Positions 10,105-19,000 of a stretch of 64,000 bases of DNA are shown here, in pieces. Where the stretch lies: NCBI GenBank assembly GCA_049616325.1, contig JBMZHG010000005.1:22756-86755 (forward strand), in the 5' to 3' direction. A model generated the notes under the pieces. The model searched no databases. It was not told the origin of the DNA and worked only from the letters and a program-made list of their open reading frames with translations. This stretch comes from UBA11663 sp049616325 (GTDB lineage: Bacteria > Bacteroidota > Bacteroidia > Flavobacteriales_D > Sanyastnellaceae). Within the stretch, counting starts at the first letter, position 1. The number at the start of each line of letters is the position of its first letter. The translations under genes were made by a program, and so were the position numbers.

Positions 10105-11844
10105 TTAGCCGGTGATTTTCAATTTCATCGGGGGCAGATCGCGCTCTGTCCCGTCAGGCATGGACACCAGAATGTCTTCCAAGTATATGATGTTGCCGCG
10201 TCGAACCCGCTTGAGGGCTTCCTGTTGGTCGCTTGTCATGCGATTGTTCCCGGAAGGGAGGTCGGAGAACGATCCGTCCTTCGAAATGCGGAGCGTGAAA
10301 CTCTTCACGCGAACTTGAACGTCAAAGTCGAACCCTTCCATCCGGGCTGCTACGGGAGCGAAGGAAAGGACTTCTGCTTTAGTGATTCCCTTGTCTGAGG
10401 GTTTCTTCCCAGTCCAGAATGCCACTGGATCAGGGATTCGTTTGACTCGGAAATTCTTCGCCGGAAGCGTCTTTTTCGTTCCGTCGGGCAATTCAGCGGT
10501 CACCGTGATGTTCGCTTCGCGAACCGAGCTACTGGTGCTTGGATCAACCACGTACGTCCCGTCGGACTGCTTCGAGATTTTGTGTCCGCCGTCGATGCGA
10601 ACGTCAATTTTGTCTTGGGGGACACCGGGAACGGATATTTCCACGGGGTTGGGGACCCCTCGGTAGAACACGTTCATTTTCGAAGGAGAAACCACCAAAG
10701 CTGGTTCCGCCACCGTGAAGGTCGGTGTGTAAAAGGAGTACGGTTCAATGTTGCCGTCAGGCCCCTGGTAACGGATGAGGCCCTTAAAGTTCAACTCACC
10801 CAGGGACATGCCTCGCGTTGGAATGCGAAGCTTTCCCATGCCGTCCGGGCCGATGGTCAAGCTTTCCAAGCCGTCGTATGCCAAAAGGCTTGAGTCGCGC
10901 TTGTCCCACTTGTCTCCGTCCACGTAGATTTCAGGTGCGTTGGTGGCGTCGTAAGCCGCCAACAACACGTCGGCACGGAAAGAGTCCCCGCGCAGGATGT
11001 AGTTCGATTCGGGAACCACCAAGGGTTTCAAATCTGTGAATTTGTACGATTTGGCTTCGATGCCTCCAAGCAGCCAGGACAACACGTCTTCTTGCGCGTC
11101 TTGCACGTCCACAATCATCTTGGACATCAATGGCATGACTGCCGCAAGTGGAACGTCAAAGAAGTTGGCGGCTTCCCACAGCACTTCTTTTCCGTCCTCC
11201 ATCTCATTTTCGAACGTGAATCGCTCGTCAAGTTGCACTTTGATGTATTCTGGGAGTTCGCGCGTGTTGCCTTGGCTGTCTACCAATTTGACGCTCTTGA
11301 GGTAGTCGCGGTATGCTTCGAGGTTTTTGCGCAAAGCCGTAGCGCTCCAAGGGTCGTTTTCGTCGTATTTGGGGTTTTGCGGTTCCGAACCGACCATNNN
11401 NNNNNNNGTGAGTTCTTGGTACTCGTCCTTTTTCTGGATGACCGCCAAACTGATGGTGGTGTCCATTCCGTTTTCGTCTTTGCCGATGAAATTGGCAAAG
11501 TCGTTCTCCTTCTCTTTGACGTAGACACCCTCCGAGGTGGCCATGCATCGCCCCTTCAATTGAGTGATGTAATTGACCAAGTTGTCGCTCTTCCCTCGAA
11601 CCTCACGCGCTTTGTCCATGAACGGACCAACTTTTTCTTTGTTCTGGTCATACTTGACCTCAAGGGTGGTCAACGTCTCCGCCACTTTACCCTTGAGGGT
11701 ACGTTGGGTGTCTTGCAAACTGTTCTCCACTTTCACGAAGCCGTTCAAGACTTCTTTGGAGATGTTCAGGGCCAAAAGTGCGGTCAGGACGAGGTACATC
11801 ATCCCGATCATCTTTTGACGCGGTGTTTCTTTTCCTCCGGCCAT
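10105..11844 (-). CDS. gldM: Gliding motility/T9SS motor protein GldM (contains sequence gap)
   Basis: A protein of about 579 aa as assembled, starting MAGGKETPRQKM, with one transmembrane helix (about residues 14-28) and a long periplasmic region, as in GldM/PorM. GldM dimers associate with GldL in the inner membrane to form the proton-driven motor that powers T9SS secretion and gliding; its periplasmic domains reach to the GldKN ring. Ten undetermined bases at 11398-11407 interrupt the gene around codons 146-149. The frame is the same on both sides, so the gene is probably intact, but the true gap length is unknown. Confidence 0.93.
   Translation of the reverse strand: MAGGKETPRQKMIGMMYLVLTALLALNISKEVLNGFVKVENSLQDTQRTLKGKVAETLTTLEVKYDQNKEKVGPFMDKAREVRGKSDNLVNYITQLKGRCMATSEGVYVKEKENDFANFIGKDENGMDTTISLAVIQKKDEYQELXXXXMVGSEPQNPKYDENDPWSATALRKNLEAYRDYLKSVKLVDSQGNTRELPEYIKVQLDERFTFENEMEDGKEVLWEAANFFDVPLAAVMPLMSKMIVDVQDAQEDVLSWLLGGIEAKSYKFTDLKPLVVPESNYILRGDSFRADVLLAAYDATNAPEIYVDGDKWDKRDSSLLAYDGLESLTIGPDGMGKLRIPTRGMSLGELNFKGLIRYQGPDGNIEPYSFYTPTFTVAEPALVVSPSKMNVFYRGVPNPVEISVPGVPQDKIDVRIDGGHKISKQSDGTYVVDPSTSSSVREANITVTAELPDGTKKTLPAKNFRVKRIPDPVAFWTGKKPSDKGITKAEVLSFAPVAARMEGFDFDVQVRVKSFTLRISKDGSFSDLPSGNNRMTSDQQEALKRVRRGNIIYLEDILVSMPDGTERDLPPMKLKITG
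11398..11407. other. Assembly gap (10 N) within gldM
   Basis: Ten consecutive N bases mark an unresolved join. The reading frame of gldM is open and family-like on both sides, so either the true length is 10 plus a multiple of 3, or the placeholder happens to keep frame. No other ambiguous bases were seen in the window. Confidence 0.99.
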
Positions 11845-11855
11845 GGTTCAGATGC

Positions 11856-12611
11856 TTAGCTGCGCCCGCCACCCATGGCGTTCAACATGTTGCCGTAAAC
11901 GGTGTTGAGAGAGGCCAAATTCTTCGCCAATTCGGAGATGTTCTCCTTGTAGGCTTTGGTGTCCTCAATCGAAGCGTTGAGGTTGGTCACCAACTCGCCC
12001 ATTCCTTCGAACAGTTGTTTGTTCTGCTCCATCTGAGCCAACTGGCCTTCGTACATGGAGTTCAGGGAGTTGAGGTTCTCGTTCATTTTCGCCAAACCGT
12101 CTCCCGTAGCCGCTCCTTCGGCGCTTGCCTTGACCAAACCGGTCAGGCCTTGGCTGACTTCCTCGTAAGTGGCACTCAAATCGTCCACACGGTTGGAGGC
12201 TTTCACCAAAGCGTCGCTGTAGCCTTTGGTCGCCACAGAAGCGTCAGCCACTTCCCCCATTTTGGAGGCTTGTTCTCCGAGGTGACGCATGCCGTCACCC
12301 AACTTGGTGATGACCTCGCTGTCGATGTTGGCCTTGTTCAACATTTCGTCCAACTGTTGTGTGGGGGTTCTGTCCGCGCCCTCGCCTGTCGCGAGTTGCG
12401 GGTAAACCAACGACCAGTCGGGTTCTTCGTGCGGCTTTTCAAACGCCGACATGAAGAAGATGAAGGCCTCAGTACCCAAACCAAGAATCAGCATGAGCGA
12501 CGCACCTTCCCAGTGCTGGATTTTGAACAACGCTCCAATGATCACGATGGCTGCGCCCCATCCGTAGAGCTTGGCCATAAAGTTTTTCCACTGCTTGCTT
12601 CCTGGTTTCAT
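11856..12611 (-). CDS. gldL: Gliding motility/T9SS motor protein GldL
   Basis: A 251-aa inner-membrane protein. Two transmembrane helices are visible: about residues 17-30 (GWGAAIVIIGALFK) and 37-55 (ASLMLILGLGTEAFIFFMSAF), followed by a long cytoplasmic, helical C-terminal region. Lys30 at the end of the first helix and Glu48 in the second match the conserved Lys and Glu known to be needed for proton-driven GldLM motor function. It lies 11 bases upstream of gldM and 104 bases after gldK. The pattern FKIQHWEG and the operon context make the call secure. Confidence 0.96.
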   Translation of the reverse strand: MKPGSKQWKNFMAKLYGWGAAIVIIGALFKIQHWEGASLMLILGLGTEAFIFFMSAFEKPHEEPDWSLVYPQLATGEGADRTPTQQLDEMLNKANIDSEVITKLGDGMRHLGEQASKMGEVADASVATKGYSDALVKASNRVDDLSATYEEVSQGLTGLVKASAEGAATGDGLAKMNENLNSLNSMYEGQLAQMEQNKQLFEGMGELVTNLNASIEDTKAYKENISELAKNLASLNTVYGNMLNAMGGGRS

Positions 12612-12715
12612 GGTTTCGGGTTTAGGTTGGTTTCAATTCAGCGTTAGAACGCCGAGCAGGTTGGTTTTCTTGTGTTGGGGATGGTGTGCGGTTTCAATTC
12701 ACACCTCCAGGGTCA

Positions 12716-14083
12716 TCAATTCCACTCTTCGGGCAATCCAGACTTTCCACGTCCCAAATAGGACATGACCGAACGGAATCCGACGTAGGCTTTGGCCGTG
12801 TCACTGTACTCAAACGTGCGTGTGCCTGTTTGGCAGTAGTAGCCAATGTCCTTCCATGAGCCTCCGCGAATGACCTTGCGCTTGAGGGCAGGAGGGTCGT
12901 CCACTTTGGCATGGTAGACGTAATCCGGAGCCAAATCCCAGGAAAAGTCATACACCGTTTCGTCGTACGCTGTGTTGGTCCACTCTGCTACGTTTCCACT
13001 CATGTTGTACAAGCCGTAGTCGTTGGGGCTGTAGGACTCGACGGGAGCGGTGTAGGCGTTGGCGTCTTCGACGTAATCGCCACGCATCGGCTTGAAGTTG
13101 GCCAAGACGCAACCTTGCTGATTTCGTGCGTAGGGACCACCCCAAGGGAACGGAGCCAAGTCACGACCACCACGAGCCGCGAATTCCCATTCTGCTTCCG
13201 AGGGAAGACGGAACCTCTGGACGAACGTCTCGTTGTTCTTCTGTTTCCACTCGTTCATGATTTGGGTGCGCCACGCATTGAATGCTTTGGCTTGGCCCCA
13301 CGTCACACCCACCACAGGATAATCGTCGAAGGCAGGGTGCCAGAAATACATCTCAGCGTAGGGCTCGTTGTACGCGTAGGTTGCGTCGTGAATCCAAACA
13401 AGCGTATCGGGGTAAACGTTGATGATTTCCTCCACAACGAATTGGGCCCTGTCGCTGTGGCGGCGAGTTGAATGCAACTGGTTGAGGCTGTTCACCTCCC
13501 CATATTCTTCGTCTCGTGCGCTTTTCTTAGCAGCGGCATCCAAATTCACCCAGTAGTAGCGGTAATTGAGCTTCCGGGTGTCAACTTCCCGGCGGTTGTA
13601 GAACTGGTCCGAGCCTTGCAGGAAAAATTCGTCGTACAAGAGATCAAAGATGTCTTCGTCCGCCCAATCAATGGGCTCTTCCCAGTTCAACAAAAACCCT
13701 TTGTCGATGAATCGATCCAATTCTTGGCCCCGCGCGTTTTCCGCGATGTAGTAACGGTCGTCGTCGTTGTCCGCAAGGGTTTGCAGAAACAGGGAGTCGC
13801 GCACGTAGTCCACGAATTGGCGGTACTCGTTGTTCGTGATTTCGTGTACGTCCATGTAGAACGGCGGAATGGTCACCGTTTTGGAGCGCGTGTTCAAGGC
13901 GAAGGGAACGTCTTGGTCACTTGGTCCCATGGTGTAGGAACCGAAGTGGATGTAGTTCATCCCGTAGGGATTGGACTGTTCCCAGTATTGCCGGGGGTGA
14001 ACTCCCACCAGCTCGCCCTGGGGCCCCATGTAGCACGCCGACAACATGACGGGTGCAATGAGGATCATCAGGAGCTTTTTCAT
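12716..14083 (-). CDS. gldK: Gliding motility/T9SS lipoprotein GldK
   Basis: A 455-aa outer-membrane lipoprotein: the signal sequence ends in LSAC with the lipidated Cys at residue 17. The mature part has the formylglycine-generating-enzyme/sulfatase-modifying fold, with HFGSYTMGPSDQDVPF near the start, FYMDVHEITNNEYRQFV, RLPSEAEWEFAARGG and NVAEWT, ending in a typical VIRGGSWKD. In GldK the fold is structural, not catalytic; the protein pairs with GldN to form the periplasmic ring. The start is the ATG at 14083, where the signal peptide begins. It lies 60 bases after the PorP/SprF-like gene. Confidence 0.95.
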   Translation of the reverse strand: MKKLLMILIAPVMLSACYMGPQGELVGVHPRQYWEQSNPYGMNYIHFGSYTMGPSDQDVPFALNTRSKTVTIPPFYMDVHEITNNEYRQFVDYVRDSLFLQTLADNDDDRYYIAENARGQELDRFIDKGFLLNWEEPIDWADEDIFDLLYDEFFLQGSDQFYNRREVDTRKLNYRYYWVNLDAAAKKSARDEEYGEVNSLNQLHSTRRHSDRAQFVVEEIINVYPDTLVWIHDATYAYNEPYAEMYFWHPAFDDYPVVGVTWGQAKAFNAWRTQIMNEWKQKNNETFVQRFRLPSEAEWEFAARGGRDLAPFPWGGPYARNQQGCVLANFKPMRGDYVEDANAYTAPVESYSPNDYGLYNMSGNVAEWTNTAYDETVYDFSWDLAPDYVYHAKVDDPPALKRKVIRGGSWKDIGYYCQTGTRTFEYSDTAKAYVGFRSVMSYLGRGKSGLPEEWN

Positions 14084-14143
14084 GGATTGGTTTTCTTGCA
14101 GAGTTGTTAGGATCAACGCTCGAAAGACATGGTTTCGTGTGTC

Positions 14144-15106
14144 TTAAAGGAATCGAGGGTTGGCGTACTTGTTTTCAATCGGCGTCGTCACAAACTTGAA
14201 GGCGTAGGACAAAAACAGTTCGTGAGAACCGGTGCTGTACGTGCGCAACTCGCTGGTGGTCGCGTCAAAGGAGTATCCGAGTTTGAAGACTTGAGTGCTG
14301 GAAGTGATGCCTTCCTTTTTAGACATGCTGTACTGCACGCCGGCCACAGGGGCCACGGCGTCCCCAGGACGCCAAGTCAACCCACCCCACACCAAGTCGT
14401 CCCACAAGACGTTGACATTGACATCCACCGCGGTGGCATTCAAGTCTGTTTTTGCGAGCAAGTTGCTGCGCAACAAAAGCTGGTCTCCACTCAGCGGGTA
14501 GTTGTAACCGCCCATGAAATAGTAGTGACGTGTGGGGACAATGTCGAGGGTGGACATTTGGACTTCCGCGACGTGAGTCAACGAGAGCCCAGCGTAGTAT
14601 TCATCTCCCTTCCGCATGAAGAAGCCCAAATCAACGTCTGCCGAGGTTCCTGAACTGCTCGCAGCTGGGATGGCCGGGTCGCTCTGCCAATCGTTCACTG
14701 CAATCCAATCGGCGTCAAAGGATTTGCTGAACAAAGAAACGTTCAGACCAACTCCGATGTGCGCGCCGTTGGACAAGGGGGAGAGGTGGTAGGCGTAGCC
14801 TAGCTTAACCATGGTGTTGGATTCCTGACCGATTTCGTCTTGGTAAAGTTGGAAACCGAGCGCGCCTGGAATGAAGTCCACGTTGGAGTGAACGTTGATC
14901 ATCGTGGTGACAGGGGCTCCGTTTACGCCCATCCATTGGTTGCGGTACCAAGCGTTGACGTGCGTCAAGTTGTCTTCTCCAGCAGCCCCGATGTTGAACG
15001 CCGCGAGGTCGTTGAACCATTGCGTCATTTGGGGGTCCTGTTGGGCGGAGGCTTGCCCAAAAGTGAGGCAAACCAAGCCAAGGCCGATTGAGATGTTGCG
15101 AATCAT
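14144..15106 (-). CDS. PorP/SprF family T9SS outer-membrane protein
   Basis: A 320-aa protein with a signal peptide ending ASAQ and a mature start QQDPQMTQWFNDLAAFNIGAAG, the standard opening of PorP/SprF proteins. The rest shows alternating strands with aromatic ends, consistent with an outer-membrane beta-barrel, and ends in an aromatic residue before RFL. The family anchors or helps export T9SS substrates. Its place directly upstream of gldK matches the porP-K-L-M-N order of Porphyromonas gingivalis. The start ATG at 15104-15106 was chosen because the signal peptide begins there. Confidence 0.92.
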   Translation of the reverse strand: MIRNISIGLGLVCLTFGQASAQQDPQMTQWFNDLAAFNIGAAGEDNLTHVNAWYRNQWMGVNGAPVTTMINVHSNVDFIPGALGFQLYQDEIGQESNTMVKLGYAYHLSPLSNGAHIGVGLNVSLFSKSFDADWIAVNDWQSDPAIPAASSSGTSADVDLGFFMRKGDEYYAGLSLTHVAEVQMSTLDIVPTRHYYFMGGYNYPLSGDQLLLRSNLLAKTDLNATAVDVNVNVLWDDLVWGGLTWRPGDAVAPVAGVQYSMSKKEGITSSTQVFKLGYSFDATTSELRTYSTGSHELFLSYAFKFVTTPIENKYANPRFL

Positions 15107-15161
15107 CTTATTCCTTTGATTTTCAGCAGGTTGAGCCGCTACGCGTGAGCGCAGAGGTTGG

Positions 15162-15169
15162 CTAATATA
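15162..15169 (-). promoter_or_regulatory. Possible -7 box of porP-gldKLMN operon
   Basis: On the minus strand the sequence reads TATATTAG, one base off the TAnnTTTG consensus, with a TTG (plus-strand CAA at 15187-15189) 17 bases further upstream as a possible -33 element. It lies 56 bases before the PorP/SprF start. This is the only promoter-like signal seen between the ureohydrolase-like gene and the T9SS operon. Confidence 0.4.
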
Positions 15170-15242
15170 GGGATTTTCCCAATGCGCAAGCCATTTCCGC
15201 GTGCTTCGTGCTGTCGAGCTGTTGCTGAGAGTAGACATGTTG

Positions 15243-16415
15243 TTAAGCCAGTTTTTGGTACGTGCGCCACCAACGGTCTGGCAGAGTGCCTTCCGTGGCT
15301 TCCACGTACTCTTCATACGAACAGGGTACGAGCAAACTGGGCAAAAGGTTCGTTTTGTCACGGGTCGGCATTGGGACATCCATCCACCAGCGGTCACTTT
15401 TGGGGCTCTTGAAGAACGCGATTTCGTGGTTTTCCCCTGGCAAGTCCACAACGTATTTGAGGTAGTCTTCGGTGCTGCATTTGGGGTGGTCGCCTTTCTG
15501 GTTGCAGACGCCGTCCAAAACGTGCCAAATTCCTTGGGCAACCAGATGTGCGCCTCGTCCGCGGTCGTCGAGGTCGGGGTTGTGTTCAAAAAAACCAGTG
15601 GCCAAAAGGCGGTCACTCATCCCAATGTAGCGAGCAAGCTGGCAGAGGTGCTCCGCTGTCATGCCGTTGGGGCTCGCATGGGTCGAAGCCGGATGGTCGG
15701 ATGCGCGAACGGAAGCCATGTCCACCGTGACCAAATCGGCGTTGCGTACGACGGGTTCGACGTGGCGCATGTTGGCCAGCAATCCACCGAGGCGAATGGC
15801 TTCAAACTGCAGGCGCTCGAGAAGCTCCAGCGTGTCCGGGTCAGTCATGTAGCCCTGGTGTCCAACGTTGGCGTAGTCAAACAGGAAGTTGGGTTCGTGC
15901 ATCACCACACTGTTCATGTGGTTTCGAGAGCTGACGAGGCTGGGGTCTCCGCCAAAATCGAGCCGCGGGTCAACCGTCACGAGGTTCATGGGACGCCCTA
16001 CCGATTCCAGCGCACGGTACATCGGAATGGTCAAGTCGTGGCCGCCTCCGATCACAATCGGAATGATGCCCATCTGAACAAGTTCGGCCACCACCGATTG
16101 CACCGCCGCGTAGGTGTCGTCTTCCGTGGCGCCGGCGCGAATGTCACCGAGATCCACAGTGGGTTGCCAGGGGTGAGGAGGAACCAGTTGGTACAGCCAA
16201 TGTCGGATGGCATCCGGAGCGCCGGCACACCCTTCGTTGTCCCCCGATCTCCTGCCGTCGTTGACGCCAAACAACGCCACGCGCGCACCCTCGAGCATGG
16301 GGCGAGCGTCGAAGCGATGAGCTTCAATGCGGTCCGCGATCCGCGCCACCCCTTCCGCGTTGGAGAAGTCGGGGGCGTTGACCGGTTCGAACAAGTCGAG
16401 GAATCCGTCGAGCAT
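15243..16415 (-). CDS. Arginase/formimidoylglutamase-fold protein with incomplete metal site
   Basis: A 390-aa protein of the ureohydrolase (arginase/agmatinase/HutG) fold. GGGHDLT (123-129) supplies the first metal His (126). The second motif, normally DAHxD, reads DPRLD (149-153), so its His is Arg. The third, normally DxDxxDP, reads DMASVRASD (from 232), so its second Asp is Ala. The AGAPDAIR and GFFEHNP (Glu277) regions are retained. With two of the usual six metal ligands gone, classical Mn-dependent hydrolysis is doubtful. The gene sits between topA and the T9SS operon on the same strand. Start: ATG at 16415; an in-frame TTG lies 21 bases upstream. Confidence 0.8.
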   Translation of the reverse strand: MLDGFLDLFEPVNAPDFSNAEGVARIADRIEAHRFDARPMLEGARVALFGVNDGRRSGDNEGCAGAPDAIRHWLYQLVPPHPWQPTVDLGDIRAGATEDDTYAAVQSVVAELVQMGIIPIVIGGGHDLTIPMYRALESVGRPMNLVTVDPRLDFGGDPSLVSSRNHMNSVVMHEPNFLFDYANVGHQGYMTDPDTLELLERLQFEAIRLGGLLANMRHVEPVVRNADLVTVDMASVRASDHPASTHASPNGMTAEHLCQLARYIGMSDRLLATGFFEHNPDLDDRGRGAHLVAQGIWHVLDGVCNQKGDHPKCSTEDYLKYVVDLPGENHEIAFFKSPKSDRWWMDVPMPTRDKTNLLPSLLVPCSYEEYVEATEGTLPDRWWRTYQKLA

Positions 16416-16551
16416 GAACCAGAGTTTTGGGGCCAAAGTGGCACTTGGACCGCAAGGTCGAAGGAGCGACGCCCACTTAAAACGTCGCAGTTCATCAACG
16501 ATTCACAACAGAATGTGAATGCCGCAAGAAAGAGTTCTGAGCTTCAGGGGT

Positions 16552-18870
16552 TTAGGACTTCTTTCGGCGGCCGCGCTTGGGCCGATTTTTGGCCTCTTCA
16601 ATCAATTCTTGCGCGCGCTCCCACGTCACATCTTCCGGTTTTTCGTCCTTTGGAATGGTGGCGTTTACTCGGCCGGCTTTGATGTACGGCCCATATCGGC
16701 CGTTCAAGACACGCACCGTTTCGTCCTCGGCGAAGACCTTAATGAGGGCCTTGGCGTCCGCCGCAATCTTGGCTTGAATCAGCTCTACGGCGCGCTCCAA
16801 GGTTACCGTGTAGGGGTCGTCTCCTTCGTCGGCCTTGAGGGACACGAATTTTCCGTCGTACCGAACGTAGGGCCCAAACCGACCAATCGCTGCCGTGACC
16901 TTTTTTCCGTCGTGTTCCCCGAGCGAGCGAGGCAACTTGAACAGGTCGAGGGCCTCTTCGAGGGTTAAGGTTTCGATGGACTGGCCAGGCAGGAGAGAAG
17001 CGAATTGTTTTTCCTCGTCGTCTGGGCCACCGATTTGAGCCATGGGTCCGTACCGTCCGATGCGGCACAGGATTTGGGCGCCGGAGTCAGGGTGAACTCC
17101 CAAAATGCGTTCGCCCGAGGCGCGCTCCGCGTTTTCCAAGGTGGTGTCCACAGTTTCTTTGAACGGAGCGTAGAACCGTTTGAGCATGGCGCGCCAATCG
17201 AGCTGACCGCGTGCGATGACGTCAAATTCTTCCTCGACGTCGGCGGTGAAGTTGTAATCGAGGATGTTGGGGAAGTGCTCGAGCAAAAAGTCGTTCACGA
17301 CCAATCCGATGTCGGTTGGGAAGAGTTTGCCGCGCTCTTGCCCGGCGTTTTCGGTTTCCGTGACGGAAGAGACCTGGTTCGCCGTCAAAGTAAGCACGCG
17401 GTACTCGCGCGGGGTGCCGTCCCGATCTTCCTTCACCACGTAGCCGCGCTTTTGCATGACGTCGATGGTGGAAGCGTAGGTGGAAGGTCGGCCAATGCCA
17501 AGTTCTTCGAGGCGCTTGACCAAGCTCGCTTCCGTGTAGCGCGGCGGATGTTTGCTGAACCGCTCCGTGGCTACAATGGCATCGCGTCTCACCGCCTGGC
17601 CTTCGGTCATGACGGGAAGCATGTCCTTGGTGGTTTCGTCTGTGCCGTCTTCGTCGTCCGTGCCCTCGAGGTACAGTTTCAAAAACCCTTCGAACGTGAT
17701 GACTTCGCCGCGCGCAACGAATTCTTCGTCGCGTCCTGAAATGGAAATCTTCGCAACCGTCTTGTCAAGTTTGGCGTCCGCCATCTGCGAGGCGAGGGTG
17801 CGCTTGTAAATCAAGTCGTACAGGCGCTGTTCTTCGCGAGAGGCGTCGACGGAGGAAGCCGACATGTCGGTGGGGCGAATGGCTTCGTGCGCCTCTTGCG
17901 CTCCCTTGGATTTGGAAGCGTAGGTCCGCTTGTGGGCATACTCCGACCCAAACGTTCGGGCGATTTCTTTCTCGGCCGCCTCGAGGGCAACGTCGCTGAG
18001 GTTGGTTGAATCGGTTCGCATGTACGTGATGCGTCCCGCCTCGTAGAGTCGCTGGGCCACTCCCATCGTTCGGGACACACTGAAGCTCAGCTTTCGGGAA
18101 GCTTCTTGCTGCAGGGTGGACGTGGTGAACGGGGCGGCAGGTTTCTTGGTGGACGGCTTGGTCTCAATGGAGGACACAGCGTGCGTGGTGGAGGTGCATG
18201 CGTCGAGGAAAGACTGCGCTTCTGCTTCCGTGGAGAACGACTCGCTGCACGTGGCTTTCACCACGGCCTTTCCAGTGTCGAAGTGCCCCACAACACGGAA
18301 CGAGGACTTGGCCGTGTGGGCGTCGATTTCTCGTTCCCGATCCACAACAATGCGAACGCCCACGCTCTGCACGCGTCCGGCGCTGAGCGAAGGACGGATC
18401 TTGCGCCACAAGACCGGGCTGAGTTCGAAGCCCACGAGCCGGTCCAGAATGCGCCGAGCTTGTTGGGCATTCACCAAGTCGGCGTCGACCGTTCGGGGCG
18501 CTTCGATTGCTTTGAGGATTGCCGGTTTGGTGATCTCCGAAAAGACGATTCGCTTTGTTTGTTCTGGCTTGAGGCCGAGAGCTTCCACCAAGTGCCAGCT
18601 GATGGCTTCTCCTTCGCGGTCCTCATCCGTCGCGAGCCAAACGATTTCGGCTTTTTTCGCCAAGGATTTGAGCTCGGACACCACTTTCTTGGAGGACGGG
18701 CTGACTTCGTATTTGGGGGCGAAATCGTTCTCAATGTCCACGCTGTCGTTGCCTTTGGCGAGGTCGCGAATGTGACCCATGGAAGACTTGACAGTGAAGT
18801 CTTTGCCGAGGTAGCCTTCAATGGTCTTGGCCTTGGCAGGCGACTCTACGATGACGAGATTTTTGGCCAT
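16552..18870 (-). CDS. topA: DNA topoisomerase I
   Basis: A 772-aa type IA topoisomerase that relaxes negative supercoils. The N-terminal Toprim domain starts NLVIVESPAKAKTIEGYLG and has the metal motif TDEDREGEAI; the catalytic Tyr is in GRITYMRTDS. The C-terminus has repeated YGPYI/YGPMA/FGPYVR topo_C modules and ends in a short basic tail without Cys-rich zinc ribbons, as common in Bacteroidota. The start is the ATG at 18870, giving the standard MAKNLVIVESP beginning. It is divergent from miaB. Confidence 0.97.
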   Translation of the reverse strand: MAKNLVIVESPAKAKTIEGYLGKDFTVKSSMGHIRDLAKGNDSVDIENDFAPKYEVSPSSKKVVSELKSLAKKAEIVWLATDEDREGEAISWHLVEALGLKPEQTKRIVFSEITKPAILKAIEAPRTVDADLVNAQQARRILDRLVGFELSPVLWRKIRPSLSAGRVQSVGVRIVVDREREIDAHTAKSSFRVVGHFDTGKAVVKATCSESFSTEAEAQSFLDACTSTTHAVSSIETKPSTKKPAAPFTTSTLQQEASRKLSFSVSRTMGVAQRLYEAGRITYMRTDSTNLSDVALEAAEKEIARTFGSEYAHKRTYASKSKGAQEAHEAIRPTDMSASSVDASREEQRLYDLIYKRTLASQMADAKLDKTVAKISISGRDEEFVARGEVITFEGFLKLYLEGTDDEDGTDETTKDMLPVMTEGQAVRRDAIVATERFSKHPPRYTEASLVKRLEELGIGRPSTYASTIDVMQKRGYVVKEDRDGTPREYRVLTLTANQVSSVTETENAGQERGKLFPTDIGLVVNDFLLEHFPNILDYNFTADVEEEFDVIARGQLDWRAMLKRFYAPFKETVDTTLENAERASGERILGVHPDSGAQILCRIGRYGPMAQIGGPDDEEKQFASLLPGQSIETLTLEEALDLFKLPRSLGEHDGKKVTAAIGRFGPYVRYDGKFVSLKADEGDDPYTVTLERAVELIQAKIAADAKALIKVFAEDETVRVLNGRYGPYIKAGRVNATIPKDEKPEDVTWERAQELIEEAKNRPKRGRRKKS

Positions 18871-18969
18871 AAGAACAGGTTTGGGCGGGCAAAATAAAGA
18901 CAACTTGCGCAGACTTTGGTTCGGTGTTGTTGCAGAAAAAGCTCTTGAATTGGGGTACCCCTAAAGGGG

Positions 18970-18982
18970 TGACAATTTGTCA
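18970..18982. promoter_or_regulatory. Inverted repeat TGACA-N3-TGTCA upstream of miaB
   Basis: A perfect 5-bp inverted repeat separated by ATT lies 6 bases before the miaB -7 box, in the topA/miaB divergent region. The half-site TGACA/TGTCA recurs in the inverted repeats upstream of groES about 4.5 kb away. It may be an operator for a dimeric regulator; no direct evidence. Confidence 0.35.
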
Positions 18983-18988
18983 GTAGCG

Positions 18989-18996
18989 TACATTTG
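18989..18996 (+). promoter_or_regulatory. -7 promoter box of miaB (TAcaTTTG)
   Basis: An exact match to the Bacteroidota -7 consensus TAnnTTTG. It ends 4 bases before the miaB ATG at 19001, implying transcription starting at or within a few bases of the start codon. No TTG at -33 with 17-21 base spacing is visible. Confidence 0.5.
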
Positions 18997-19000
18997 CATC

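Noticed and set aside
18951..18970. GGGGTACCCC and CCCCTAAAGGGG palindromes upstream of miaB
   Set aside because: Short, no T run and no repeat elsewhere in the window; could be a weak hairpin in the topA/miaB spacer, but nothing supports a function.
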